Source: Shewanella sp. ANA-3
GTDB lineage: Bacteria > Pseudomonadota > Gammaproteobacteria > Enterobacterales > Shewanellaceae
Reading direction: 5' to 3'
NCBI RefSeq assembly: GCF_000203935.1
Contig: NC_008577.1
Span: 3,720,001-3,784,000 of the forward strand
Length of the DNA stretch: 64,000 nucleotides
Of this stretch, positions 44,547 to 53,995 are shown piece by piece. Under the pieces are notes generated by a model, which worked only from the letters and a program-made list of their open reading frames with translations, did not search any database and was not told where the DNA came from. Within the stretch, counting starts at the first letter, position 1. Every line of letters begins with the position of its first letter. The position numbers were made by a program, and so were the translations under genes.

Positions 44547-46106
44547 TCAAACTCCCCGTTTCATTGACCAAGGACGAATTCCTAATGCCAATAAGCCAAG
44601 TAAATACGTCATCGCGCCAACAGCAATCAAACCAATCAAAGCCTTAGCACGCCCAACTAACTGCCATTCCAACCATTGGGATTGCGTAGGTAAGAAATAG
44701 TACAAGACTACCACCATCAAGGCCGTTGAAACCACGGCTTTAAGGAAAAACACCATTGTGGGCTTAGAAATTCGGTAAACACCCGCCTTGTGTAGACCGC
44801 GATATAACAGAGTGGCATTCAATAAAGCCGACATTGATGTCGCAATCGCTAAGCCAACATAACCAAAGGGAATCGCAAAGATCAGGTTAAAGCCCATGTT
44901 AGTGATCATGGCGATAATGCCGTAACGCACTGGGGTCTTTGTGTCTTGGCGTGAGTAATATCCAGGTGCTAACACTTTGATAAGCATAAAGCTGAGTAAA
45001 CCACTGCCATAAGCCATCAAGCTGTAGGATGCCATTTCTACGTCTTGGATAGAGAATGCGCCGCGCATAAACAGCACCATCAACATGGGCTGGGCAAGCA
45101 CAATCAGCCCCATCATGGCGGGTAATCCTAATAAAAGAATCGCCTTAATGCCCCAATCCATGGTTTTACCAAAGCCATCCCCTTCGGCATTCACATGATT
45201 GCGAGATAAAGCAGGTAAAATCACGGTGCCAATGGCAATACCGAATAAACCGAGTGGAAATTCTAATAAGCGGTCCGAATAGTACAACCAGCTGATGGAG
45301 CCCGTCATGAGGAAGCTGGCAATGAAGGTATCGAATAATAGATTGATTTGTGAAACTGACACCCCAAACAGCGCTGGGATCATCAAGGTTCTGATCTTCA
45401 CGACACCAGGATGTTTCCAGCCCCATGACGGTTTAACGAGAGCCTTTTCTCTAAGTAAGAAGGGAATCTGGAATAAAAACTGAATTAAACCGCCACAGAA
45501 CACCCCCCATGCCAAGGTAATTTCAGGCTGAGAAGACGTCGGCGCAAAAAACATTGCCGCCGCAATAATAGCCACGTTTAAGAATACTGGGGTAAAGGCC
45601 GATACCGCAAAACGTCCACGGGTATTGAGAATGGATCCCGCTAACGCGGTAAAGGTGATAAACCACAGATACGGGAAGGTGATTTTAAGCACAACGGTTG
45701 CCAGCTCAAATTTGGCGCCATCGGGCTCATTGTTAAGCCAAGCTACAAACCAGCCGCCACCAAATAAAGCGGACAAAACAGGCGATGCGATGACACCGAC
45801 AAGAGTCACAATGGTCACCAACAGCCCTAAGGTCCCCGCCACTTTACTGAGTAACTCTCGAGTCTCGTCCGAAGTGTGTTTTTCTTGATATTCGGTCAGG
45901 ACGGGAACAAATGCCTGAGCAAAAGCACCCTCAGCAAATAATCGGCGTAAAAAGTTAGGAATTTTATTAGCGAAGAAAAAAACGTCGGCGCTTGTCCCTG
46001 CCCCCATTAAATTGGCAACAACTACATCTCGAACCAAACCTAAAACACGAGAAATCAACGTCATAGCACTAACAATCATGCCAGATTTCAATAATTTTTT
46101 ACTCAA
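44547..46106 (-). CDS. murJ: Lipid II flippase MurJ
   Basis: A 519-residue polytopic protein with about 14 membrane spans that flips lipid II for peptidoglycan synthesis. Family motifs: SRVLGLVRDVVVANLMGAG near the start, FFFANKIPNFLRRLFAEGAF (ends in the conserved RRLFAEGAF), then AFVPVLTEY. I accept a TTG start at 46106 because of the GGGGGA site upstream; an ATG nine codons later is the alternative. It lies 53 bases before ribF. Confidence 0.93.
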   Translation of the reverse strand: MSKKLLKSGMIVSAMTLISRVLGLVRDVVVANLMGAGTSADVFFFANKIPNFLRRLFAEGAFAQAFVPVLTEYQEKHTSDETRELLSKVAGTLGLLVTIVTLVGVIASPVLSALFGGGWFVAWLNNEPDGAKFELATVVLKITFPYLWFITFTALAGSILNTRGRFAVSAFTPVFLNVAIIAAAMFFAPTSSQPEITLAWGVFCGGLIQFLFQIPFLLREKALVKPSWGWKHPGVVKIRTLMIPALFGVSVSQINLLFDTFIASFLMTGSISWLYYSDRLLEFPLGLFGIAIGTVILPALSRNHVNAEGDGFGKTMDWGIKAILLLGLPAMMGLIVLAQPMLMVLFMRGAFSIQDVEMASYSLMAYGSGLLSFMLIKVLAPGYYSRQDTKTPVRYGIIAMITNMGFNLIFAIPFGYVGLAIATSMSALLNATLLYRGLHKAGVYRISKPTMVFFLKAVVSTALMVVVLYYFLPTQSQWLEWQLVGRAKALIGLIAVGAMTYLLGLLALGIRPWSMKRGV

Positions 46107-46358
46107 ACGTCCCCCAGACCTACATCGAATGGATTAGGTGATTCATCTCAAAAAATCGACTCAGGCTCTGTCACACTGCGGCAATAGCTGTTAGAATTGC
46201 GCCACATATTACACGAGTTGGGTTGAAGATAGCCAAGGCGGGTTGAATTAATTTATCTTTATGATGATTATTCAATCATAGTCATTGACAAAGTGACTAA
46301 ATGCAGGCATATTCCTCGGCCTTTAAAAGTATCAAATCCAGTTTTTAGGAGTTGCACC

Positions 46359-46625
46359 TTGGCTAATAGCAAGTCTGCAAAGAAGCGCGCGCTTCAATCT
46401 GAAAAGCGTCGTCAGCACAACGCCAGCCGTCGCTCAATGTTACGTACATACGTTAAAAAAGTAATCGCTGCTATCAAAGCTGGCGATCACAAAACAGCAA
46501 CTGAAGCTTTCGCTGCTGCACAACCAATCGTTGACCGTATGGCGACTAAAGGCCTTATTCACAAGAATAAAGCTGCCCGTCATAAGGCTCGTTTGAACGC
46601 TAAGATCAAAGCACTGGCTGCTTAA
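46359..46625 (+). CDS. rpsT: 30S ribosomal protein S20
   Basis: An 88-residue basic ribosomal protein ([17 protein letters not shown]...). The start is TTG at 46359 behind TAGGAG, as in E. coli, where the UUG start is part of autoregulation by S20. A longer frame from 46293 would add residues not in the family. It is divergent from murJ and ends with a strong terminator. Confidence 0.96.
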   Translation: MANSKSAKKRALQSEKRRQHNASRRSMLRTYVKKVIAAIKAGDHKTATEAFAAAQPIVDRMATKGLIHKNKAARHKARLNAKIKALAA

Positions 46626-46640
46626 TTTTCTTAGTGAATA

Positions 46641-46668
46641 AAAAAAACCGGCAATTGCCGGTTTTTTT
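46641..46668. terminator. Bidirectional terminator between rpsT and hlyU-like gene
   Basis: AAAAAAACCGGC and GCCGGTTTTTTT arms around AATT. Confidence 0.93.
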
Positions 46669-46685
46669 ATATCTGATGATTACCA

Positions 46686-46982
46686 TTAATGACAATAAAT
46701 ATTGTTCAGTAAATGGATCATCTCACGCACTTCATCACTCTTAAGCGAATAAAATACGGTTTGCGCTTCTTTGCGTGTGGTTACTAAATTATCTTTGCGT
46801 AACCAAGCAAGGTGTTGTGATAGTGCCGATTGACTTAAGCCTAATTTTTTATTCATTTCGCCAACGCACATTTCACCTTCGTTCAATAAATAACAAAGGA
46901 TAAATAAACGGCGTTCGTTTGCGAGTGCTTTTAATAGCACTACGGCATGATCGGCTCGCTCCTGCATCAATTCAATATTCAT
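46686..46982 (-). CDS. ArsR-family regulator, HlyU/BigR-like
   Basis: A 98-residue winged-helix repressor. The recognition part is LGLSQSALSQHLAWLRKDNLVTTR split as LSQSALSQHLAWL and KEAQTVFYSL, very close to HlyU of Vibrio. Two cysteines, C30 (FILCYLL) and C97 (NIYCH), are at the places of the pair that forms a disulfide or persulfide in HlyU, BigR and SqrR, so the protein may sense sulfane sulfur or oxidants. A third cysteine (C39, EMCVGE) is also present. No metal-site cysteine cluster of ArsR is seen. The ATG follows AGGAG. Targets are not evident from the neighbours. Confidence 0.85.
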   Translation of the reverse strand: MNIELMQERADHAVVLLKALANERRLFILCYLLNEGEMCVGEMNKKLGLSQSALSQHLAWLRKDNLVTTRKEAQTVFYSLKSDEVREMIHLLNNIYCH

Positions 46983-47117
46983 TACGCACTTTTTCTCCTA
47001 AAACTAACCCCTGCGCTAATATAGCGTTGCCTTACAGATATAGTCGGGACATAAAGCACACTTTTTGCTAGATTGTTTTCAAAAATGGGACATGCTTAAT
47101 AAAAATAAAGGAAACCT

Positions 47118-48524
47118 ATGAAATCCTACCAAACAACATTGATAACTGGTCTATTTATTGGCGGTTTTAGCGCTTGTCAAACCCACGTAGAAACACCCGT
47201 AAAAAATGATATTCCCGCGCAATTACAGCAAACCGCATTAGCGTCATCCTTGGGATATGACATAGTCGAATCCCTCACTGTAGAAGTCGGTCCACGCTTA
47301 GCTGGCAGCCCAAAAGACATAATTGCTGTGAACTGGGCAATGAATAAGTTAACCAGTCTCGGGTTTGATAAGGTTTATAAAGAGCCTGTACAGGTTCCTA
47401 TTTGGGAACGTGGAGAAGCCAAAGCCAAGATCATCTCGCCGGTAGAACAACCCTTAGTGATCACGGCCTTAGGTGGTAGTGTTGCAACGCCAATTGAAGG
47501 CATTAAGGCTAAAATTGCACGTTTTGATAGCCTTGCGGCACTACAAGCGGCAAATCCTGAAGATGTAAAAGGCAAGATTGCCTTTATCGATCAAAAAACT
47601 GAACGTCACATCACGGGTGAAGGTTATGGCAAAAGTGTCGGCGGCCGCTCGAAAGGTGCAGTCGCTGCGGCGCAAAAGGGAGCCGTTGCAATCGTCATTC
47701 GCTCCATTGGCACTGACCATGACCGCATGGCGCACACTGGCGTAATGCGTTATCAAGATGGCGTGCCTAAAATCCCAGCCGCAGCGATGTCTAATCCCGA
47801 TGCAGACTTAGTAGATGCCATGTTAAAACGCGATCCGAATGCGGTGCTCGAGCTGCATATGTCACCGAAGGATTTAGGTACGAATACCTCTTACAATGTA
47901 ATTGCAGAAGTCACTGGCAGTAGTAAACCCAATGAAATCGTGCTGATTGGCGCCCATTTAGATTCTTGGGATGAGGGGACGGGGGCAATTGATGATGGCG
48001 CTGGCGTTGCGATTGTGACTGCCGCGGCGAAACATATTCAAGATCTTCCGCAAAAGCCTGCGCGTACTGTACGAGTGGTACTTTACGCTGCCGAAGAAAT
48101 TGGCTTAGTGGGAGGTAAGGCTTATGCTGAAGCACACAAAGCCGAGCTACCTCTGCATTACATTGCTGCCGAATCGGATTTTGGCGCTGGCCCAATTTAT
48201 CAAATTGACACTAAGGTAAATGATAGCGTTTTTGCACAAGTCCAAGAGAGCATAAAGCCAATGACATATAACGGTGTCGCCCTTGGTAATAATCAAGCAT
48301 CTGGTGGGCCAGATGTCTCCATGTTGCCCGCATTAGGCGTACCAGTTGCGTCATTAAGACAGGATGGCCACGATTACTTCGATTATCACCATACACCTAA
48401 CGACACCTTGGATAAAATCGATCCTAAGGCGCTCGCGCAAAATGTGGCGGCATATGCACAATTTGCCTATGTCATGGCGAACTCAAATCTAGTATTAACA
48501 CCGATTAGTACTGAGTCGAAATAA
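47118..48524 (+). CDS. M28 family zinc aminopeptidase, lipoprotein
   Basis: A 468-residue exported metallopeptidase. It has a lipoprotein-type signal (GGFSACQTH, Cys20), a PA-like insert (about 110-230, AAAQKGAVAIVIRS) and a co-catalytic di-zinc domain: the first His-Asp pair in IGAHLDSWDEG, DDGAGVAI, the Glu pair in YAAEEIGLVGG, Asp in ESDFGAG and the last His in DYHHTPND. It probably removes N-terminal residues from peptides at the cell envelope. It is divergent from the HlyU-like gene by 135 bases and has its own terminator. Confidence 0.9.
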   Translation: MKSYQTTLITGLFIGGFSACQTHVETPVKNDIPAQLQQTALASSLGYDIVESLTVEVGPRLAGSPKDIIAVNWAMNKLTSLGFDKVYKEPVQVPIWERGEAKAKIISPVEQPLVITALGGSVATPIEGIKAKIARFDSLAALQAANPEDVKGKIAFIDQKTERHITGEGYGKSVGGRSKGAVAAAQKGAVAIVIRSIGTDHDRMAHTGVMRYQDGVPKIPAAAMSNPDADLVDAMLKRDPNAVLELHMSPKDLGTNTSYNVIAEVTGSSKPNEIVLIGAHLDSWDEGTGAIDDGAGVAIVTAAAKHIQDLPQKPARTVRVVLYAAEEIGLVGGKAYAEAHKAELPLHYIAAESDFGAGPIYQIDTKVNDSVFAQVQESIKPMTYNGVALGNNQASGGPDVSMLPALGVPVASLRQDGHDYFDYHHTPNDTLDKIDPKALAQNVAAYAQFAYVMANSNLVLTPISTESK

Positions 48525-48551
48525 TCTTCTGCCAGCACATCCTTCGTAAAT

Positions 48552-48580
48552 AAAAAGAGCAGCCTAGGCTGCTCTTTTTA
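48552..48580. terminator. Bidirectional terminator between M28 peptidase and yaaA
   Basis: AAAAAGAGCAGCC and GGCTGCTCTTTTT arms, convergent genes on both sides. Confidence 0.92.
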
Positions 48581-48596
48581 TTTCACGCATTATGAG

Positions 48597-49370
48597 TTAC
48601 TGCGCTTCACGCAAGAATGTTGGCTCATTCGGTTTACTCAATTCTTCACTGTAGTAATAACCTGCCACATCAAACGCCTTTAATTCCTCAATCGAACTCA
48701 CTTGCTGGTCAATGATATATCTTGCCATCATTCCCCTTGCCTTTTTAGCAAAAAAACTGATGACTTTATATTGGCCATTTTTAAAATCTTTAAAGACAGG
48801 AGTGATTAATTGACCAGCTAATTGTTTTCGTTTTATCGCCTTGAAATATTCATTAGATGCGAGGTTGATAATGATGTCATCGCCCTGCGCTGCGACCGCA
48901 TTATTGACCGCTTCGGTGAGAGTATTACCCCAAAAATCGTAGAGATTCTTACCTTTAGGATTGGCAAGCGCCGTCCCCATTTCTAAGCGATAAGGTAAAA
49001 TCAAATCCAAGGGGCGCAGTAAACCGTAGAGCCCAGATAAAATACGCAATTGTGACTGGGTACGTTCGAGCTGTTCGGGTGTCAGCGTATCAGCATCAAA
49101 CCCCGTGTAAACATCGCCTCTAAAAGCAAAAATCGCCTGCTTAGCATTATCAATGCTGTAATCGGGTGTCCACTCCCCAAAACGCGCGGCATTTAAACCT
49201 GCGATGTTATCGCTCACCTTCATTAATGTTGCTATGTCACTGGGGGTTAACCGTTGGCAGACTTGAATGAGCTCTTGGCTATAAGCTAAAAAATCGGGCC
49301 GAGTGTGGGTTTGAGTCAAGGGAGGTTGCTCAAAATCTAGGGTTTTCGCCGGTGAAACCAAAATCAACAT
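48597..49370 (-). CDS. yaaA: Peroxide stress protein YaaA (DUF328)
   Basis: A 257-residue YaaA protein. It opens [13 protein letters not shown] as in E. coli YaaA, which limits free iron during peroxide stress. Conserved internal motifs are [22 protein letters not shown] and KAIKRKQL. I take the ATG at 49370 with TGGAGCG upstream; a start 16 codons earlier would add a non-conserved extension. Single-gene unit. Confidence 0.93.
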   Translation of the reverse strand: MLILVSPAKTLDFEQPPLTQTHTRPDFLAYSQELIQVCQRLTPSDIATLMKVSDNIAGLNAARFGEWTPDYSIDNAKQAIFAFRGDVYTGFDADTLTPEQLERTQSQLRILSGLYGLLRPLDLILPYRLEMGTALANPKGKNLYDFWGNTLTEAVNNAVAAQGDDIIINLASNEYFKAIKRKQLAGQLITPVFKDFKNGQYKVISFFAKKARGMMARYIIDQQVSSIEELKAFDVAGYYYSEELSKPNEPTFLREAQ

Positions 49371-49420
49371 TAACACGCTCCAACAAAAAAATACGCCACT
49401 ATGATACTGAACAAGCATAA

Positions 49421-49449
49421 AAAAACCACGTACGGATGACGTGGTTTTT
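49421..49449. terminator. Terminator between alsT-type symporter and yaaA
   Basis: AAAAACCACGT and ACGTGGTTTTT arms around ACGGATG. It ends the symporter transcript on the minus strand. Confidence 0.88.
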
Positions 49450-49477
49450 CCGATAGCGCTAATCAGTGAACTTGAGT

Positions 49478-50944
49478 TTAGCGACTAAGCGCAGATTCAG
49501 TACGCGCTTTCGCCTGCTCGTTGGCACTATTATCCTGCCAAATACCATCATCGAGTTGTTCCATCAATTCGGGGAACTTACTGCGATCGAACTCAGGCAT
49601 TTTGCCACTCTTCAATTGCTCACAGTAATCGTTGATAACCCGTATTGCTAAGCCAGATAACAGCAGCAATGCAATGATATTGACCGTTGCCATTAGTCCC
49701 ATAGACACGTCCGCTAAGTTCCACACTAAGCTGATTTTGGCCACAGCACCAAACATCACCATGCCTAATACGCACAGACGAAATAGCGGTAACGCCTTAG
49801 TGCTGTTACCCGTTAAGAACATTACGTTGGTTTCGGCGTAGGAATAGTTAGCAATGATAGAGGTAAAGCAGAATAGGAAGATAGCTATCGCAATAAAGGC
49901 GCCGCCCCAATCTCCTACGTGGTTTGACATCGCATTGATGGTGAGACGAATGCCATCTTCGCTAGAACCGATATCGCCTGAAAGCAAAATAATCGCCGCA
50001 GTTGCTGTACAGATAACGATGGTATCGACAAACACTCCCATCATCTGCACAAAACCTTGGGATGCAGGATGATTAGGATTAGGTGAGGCACTCGCCGCCA
50101 CGTTTGCCGCGCTGCCCATCCCCGCCTCGTTTGAAAACAAACCACGGGCGATTCCCGCTTGCATAGCCTGAGCGACCGTATAAGCAACACCACCTGCGGC
50201 GGCCTCTTGCCAACCGAACGCACTCTTTACAATCAAGCTGATGATGGCTGGCAGTTGATCTAAATTGAACAGCACGATAATAAAAGCGATCAGAATATAA
50301 GCCAGTGCCATGATAGGCACGATAAACTCTGATACTCTCGCAACTTTACGTAAGCCACCGACAATCACAAAACCACTGGCTAACACTAAGCCGATACCAA
50401 CATAGGTCGGGTTGAAGCCAAACACCCGCTCCATTGCGCCTGTAATGGTATTGGCTTGCACCGCGTTAAACACTAAACCAAAGGCGATGATCAGGAAGAA
50501 AGCGAACAACACCCCCATCCACCTCTGACCAAGTCCCTTCTCCATATAATAGGAAGGACCGCCTCGAAACTGACCGTTGGTGTCTCGAACCTTATATACT
50601 TGTGCAAGCGTCGACTCCACCATAGCCGTCGCCATACCCAACATGGCGATTAACCACATCCAGAACACAGCGCCAGGTCCAGCAGCGCCAATCGCCACGG
50701 CAACACCAGCCATGTTTCCGGCACCAACCCGAGCGGCCATACTGGTACAAAAGACTTGGAATGAAGACAGACCACTTTCACAGCCTTGGCGGCTCATGGT
50801 CATGACTTTTAGAGAGTGCTTGAAGTGTGTAAGTTGAATAAATACAAGTCGTAAGGTGAAATAAAGCCCCGCACCCACCAATCCGTAAACGAGCAATTTG
50901 CCCCAGAGCAGTGCGTTCAAAAAGTTTACAATCGTTTCTAGCAT
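49478..50944 (-). CDS. Sodium:alanine/glycine symporter, AGCS family
   Basis: A 488-residue amino-acid:cation symporter with about 11 membrane spans. Family motifs are [15 protein letters not shown] near residue 72, [12 protein letters not shown] near 130 and [17 protein letters not shown] near 270. It brings alanine or glycine in with sodium. The ATG follows GGGAAGAAG. Gene stands alone between yaaA and the phosphoketolase gap. I did not find a glycine riboswitch in its leader. Confidence 0.9.
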   Translation of the reverse strand: MLETIVNFLNALLWGKLLVYGLVGAGLYFTLRLVFIQLTHFKHSLKVMTMSRQGCESGLSSFQVFCTSMAARVGAGNMAGVAVAIGAAGPGAVFWMWLIAMLGMATAMVESTLAQVYKVRDTNGQFRGGPSYYMEKGLGQRWMGVLFAFFLIIAFGLVFNAVQANTITGAMERVFGFNPTYVGIGLVLASGFVIVGGLRKVARVSEFIVPIMALAYILIAFIIVLFNLDQLPAIISLIVKSAFGWQEAAAGGVAYTVAQAMQAGIARGLFSNEAGMGSAANVAASASPNPNHPASQGFVQMMGVFVDTIVICTATAAIILLSGDIGSSEDGIRLTINAMSNHVGDWGGAFIAIAIFLFCFTSIIANYSYAETNVMFLTGNSTKALPLFRLCVLGMVMFGAVAKISLVWNLADVSMGLMATVNIIALLLLSGLAIRVINDYCEQLKSGKMPEFDRSKFPELMEQLDDGIWQDNSANEQAKARTESALSR

Positions 50945-51212
50945 ATTATTTTACTTCTTCCCGTAGCAAATGCCTCCCTCCACCTATACTTAGCGAGGTG
51001 CAACATTTGTGGTGAATGAATCCTTCCAAATAAAGGTAAGAATATCGGTAGATTTATTCTTTCAAATTATCCTTCCGTGAATTTACAACATCACGGCTAC
51101 CGAATTCAACGCAGCAAAATAGCACAGTATTCGAAATTACTCATGTGATCAAGCCTAGGTTTGCATCGTTAAATAGCTACAACCTCACACTCGTAAAGCT
51201 TAGATAAGTCAC

Positions 51213-51231
51213 TGTTAATATTAAATTAACA
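51213..51231. promoter_or_regulatory. AT-rich palindrome upstream of phosphoketolase
   Basis: TGTTAATATTAAATTAACA, a 19-base inverted repeat with arms TGTTAAT and ATTAACA and a 5-base spacer. It contains the GTTAAT word found in ArcA boxes, but the factor is unknown. Confidence 0.4.
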
Positions 51232-51302
51232 ATTTAATAAACTTAATCCACATGCGTTAACGACGAACACAAGTTTTAAAATTTGGATGCAGGGCACATT
51301 TT

Positions 51303-51317
51303 TGTAAGAAAATTACA
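51303..51317. promoter_or_regulatory. HexR-like operator upstream of phosphoketolase
   Basis: TGTAAGAAAATTACA fits the HexR consensus TGTAAT-www-ATTACA with one off base. Flanks extend the inverted repeat to 19 bases (51301-51319). It is 58 bases before the xfp start. Confidence 0.65.
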
Positions 51318-51374
51318 AATATAGTAATCCCAACACAACACAGTTCAATTCCGTCTGCTCTAGTGAGGCTTAAT

Positions 51375-53741
51375 ATGACGACTACACATGAGATAAATGC
51401 TCTTAAAAAATATGTAAGAGCCACTAACTTCCTCGCCACCTCTCAGATTTACCTAAAGCAAAACGTATTACATAAGCGCCCACTTGCGCATTCGGACATT
51501 AAACCTCGCCTGTTAGGGCACTGGGGGACTTGTCCGGGGATTAACTTCGTTTATGCCAACGTCAACCGACTCATTGTAAAACATAATCGTCCTTTTATTT
51601 ACTTAGTCGGCCCAGGCCATGGTTTCCCCGCAGTACAAGCTAACCTATTCATCGAAGGCTCACTCAGCCACTTTTATCCAGAAACCATTCCTTATAATGA
51701 AACCGGTATCGAAGATATCTGTAAGAAGTTTTCGGCAGCCTATGGTTACCCTTCTCACGCAAACCCAGAAGCACCCGGTCAAATCCTTGAAGGGGGCGAA
51801 TTAGGTTACTCGTTAGCTGTAGGTTGGGGCGCGGTATTAGACAATCCTGATCTTATCGCAACCGTATTAGTGGGCGACGGTGAATCAGAAACAGGTCCTC
51901 TTGCAGCCTCCTGGTATGCGAACCGTTTAGTCTCCCCTGCCACCAACGGCGCAGTGTTACCAATCGTGCATATCAACGGCTATAAGATTTCAGGCCCAAC
52001 CCGTATGGGACGCATGAGCCATGAAGAGCTCGATCTTGAATTCCGTGGTCTTGGTTATCACCCCATTATTGTCGACAGCGAAGCGGAAGAAGATATCTAC
52101 GTCCAAATGACAGCCGCTATGGATACTGCTTATAGCATGATTAACGATATCCAAACCCGCGCACGTAAGGGTGAAGATATTGTCAAACCTCGCTGGCCAG
52201 TGATCTTAATGCGCACCGCCAAAGGCTGGACAGGTGTTAGCGAATATAATGGTACAAAATTAGAAGGTAACTGCGAATCGCACCAAGTTATCGTCAACAA
52301 ATGTGCGACCGATAAAGGCCACCTCAGCGCACTGGATAGCTGGTTGGCTAGCTATCAGTTCCAAGAGCTTTACCAAATCAATGGCCAGGGTGAACTGATT
52401 TTTGATGCAGATATTAGCTCCTTGATCCCACCTAAGCATTTAGCTTGTGGTCGCCAACATCTCACTTATGGTGGTGAAGTTGTTAGATCGTTATCCAATC
52501 CTGATCTCGAAAAACTCAGCTACGGTCCAGAAGTGCCACGTGGACACCGTGGCTACTCTATGTTGAAAATGGGTCAATGGATGCGTGATGCATTCAAACT
52601 GAACCGTGACCAACGCAACTTACGTATCTTTAGCCCAGACGAAACCTATTCAAACCAACTGCAAGCAGTATTTGAAGAAACCGACCGCGCATGGCAATGG
52701 CCAATTGAAAGCTGGGACGAGGATATGACTCGTGATGGCCGCGTGCTCGAGTTACTCTCTGAGAACTTGCTATTTGGTATGTTGCATGGCTACACAGTAA
52801 CGGGTCGCCACGGCATGTTCCCAACCTATGAGTCTTTCTCACAGGTTGTATCTTCAATGGCCGACCAATACTGTAAATATGTTTACGCCAGCCAAGGGGT
52901 GCATTTCCGCAAACCTCTACCGGCGTGCAACGTAGTACTTTCTTCATTATTAGAGCGTCAGGATCACAACGGTTACTCGCATCAAAACCCATCGTTCCTC
53001 GGTGCGATGTTAGAAAAACATCCAAAGATTATCTCTGCTTATTTACCTGCTGATGCAAACAGCACCTTAGTTTATACCGAACGCGCTTTTGCGGATCGTG
53101 ACAAACTAAACATCCTAGTGGCTGGTAAGAAAGAGCTACCACAATGGCTGAGCTTAGAAGAAGCACGTAAACAAGCAAAAGACGGTGTGATGGTGTGGGA
53201 TTTTGCTTCAGATGAAAATCCAGATATCGTGCTTGCAGGTTGTGGTGATTATGTCACTCAAGAATGTATGGCCTCTTTAGTGATTATTCGTGAACTGTTA
53301 CCAAGGGTCAGAATTCGTTTTGTCAGCGTGACCGAATTAAGCAGTGATGGCTTAGGTAGCCGTAAATTTAAAGAAAAACCATGGATGATGGATGAAATAT
53401 TTACCCAAGATAAAGGGGTAGTATTTAACTATCACGGTTATCCAAATACGATCAAAAAGTTAATTTTTGACTACAAAGGAAGTCGCCGTTTCAGAATTAA
53501 AGGTTATGAGGAAGAAGGTTCAACAACAACACCATTTGATATGGGTGTTCGCAATGGCACTTCTCGCTATCACCTTGTTATTGATATGGCTTACAAACTA
53601 TTCCAACAAGGCGTCATTGATGAAACTAAGCACGTTTCAATCACGACCGATATGCTGCAACGACTGGTTGATCATCGCAACTATATTAAGGCAAACGGTG
53701 TTGACCCTATTGAAATTGAAAATTGGGTTTGGACACGTTAA
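51375..53741 (+). CDS. xfp: Phosphoketolase (Xfp type)
   Basis: A 788-residue TPP enzyme that cleaves xylulose-5-phosphate, and often fructose-6-phosphate, into acetyl phosphate and a shorter sugar phosphate. Motifs: HWGTCPGINFVYANVNRL near residue 52, TPP-binding GDGESETGPLA near 173, RPFIYLVGPGHG near 76, and DHNGYSHQNPSFL in the middle domain. The ATG at 51375 has GAGG upstream; a GTG four codons before is less likely. It offers a route from sugar phosphates to acetyl phosphate parallel to Entner-Doudoroff. Own terminator with a UUCG tetraloop follows. Confidence 0.95.
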   Translation: MTTTHEINALKKYVRATNFLATSQIYLKQNVLHKRPLAHSDIKPRLLGHWGTCPGINFVYANVNRLIVKHNRPFIYLVGPGHGFPAVQANLFIEGSLSHFYPETIPYNETGIEDICKKFSAAYGYPSHANPEAPGQILEGGELGYSLAVGWGAVLDNPDLIATVLVGDGESETGPLAASWYANRLVSPATNGAVLPIVHINGYKISGPTRMGRMSHEELDLEFRGLGYHPIIVDSEAEEDIYVQMTAAMDTAYSMINDIQTRARKGEDIVKPRWPVILMRTAKGWTGVSEYNGTKLEGNCESHQVIVNKCATDKGHLSALDSWLASYQFQELYQINGQGELIFDADISSLIPPKHLACGRQHLTYGGEVVRSLSNPDLEKLSYGPEVPRGHRGYSMLKMGQWMRDAFKLNRDQRNLRIFSPDETYSNQLQAVFEETDRAWQWPIESWDEDMTRDGRVLELLSENLLFGMLHGYTVTGRHGMFPTYESFSQVVSSMADQYCKYVYASQGVHFRKPLPACNVVLSSLLERQDHNGYSHQNPSFLGAMLEKHPKIISAYLPADANSTLVYTERAFADRDKLNILVAGKKELPQWLSLEEARKQAKDGVMVWDFASDENPDIVLAGCGDYVTQECMASLVIIRELLPRVRIRFVSVTELSSDGLGSRKFKEKPWMMDEIFTQDKGVVFNYHGYPNTIKKLIFDYKGSRRFRIKGYEEEGSTTTPFDMGVRNGTSRYHLVIDMAYKLFQQGVIDETKHVSITTDMLQRLVDHRNYIKANGVDPIEIENWVWTR

Positions 53742-53773
53742 CCTTAAATTTAATTAACAAATTAAATACAATT

Positions 53774-53800
53774 AAAAGGCATCCTTCGGGATGCCTTTTT
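53774..53800 (+). terminator. Intrinsic terminator of xfp
   Basis: AAAAGGCATCC, loop TTCG, GGATGCCTTTTT. UUCG tetraloop and T-run make it a strong terminator. Confidence 0.93.
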
Positions 53801-53995
53801 AACATCAATCAAAAGTAACAATATTCTATTCGATAAAAAAACTTCAGAGTAAGCACTGGAAAAATTTAACAAATGCAGTGATAATTAATCGCTGGCTACA
53901 ATACCAAAGGATCCCCACACTAAGTGCTAGCAATGTTTTGCATAAAACCTGCAAAGCATATTGGTGGAGAATCATAAACAATGGACTTAGAGAAA

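Larger units (their letters stand above)
50945..51374. other. Divergent gap, symporter and phosphoketolase
   Basis: These 430 AT-rich bases hold no credible gene. They contain two perfect palindromes before the phosphoketolase gene: TGTTAAT/ATTAACA at 51213-51231 and TTTGTAA/TTACAAA at 51301-51319. Confidence 0.7.

Noticed and set aside
46293-46358. ATG start 22 codons before rpsT
   Set aside because: The S20 protein begins at the TTG at 46359, which has TAGGAG upstream; the extension is not in the family.
50945-51120. Possible glycine riboswitch in the leader of the alanine/glycine symporter
   Set aside because: I could not find the conserved core or a terminator arrangement; purine-rich stretches near the start are the ribosome site.
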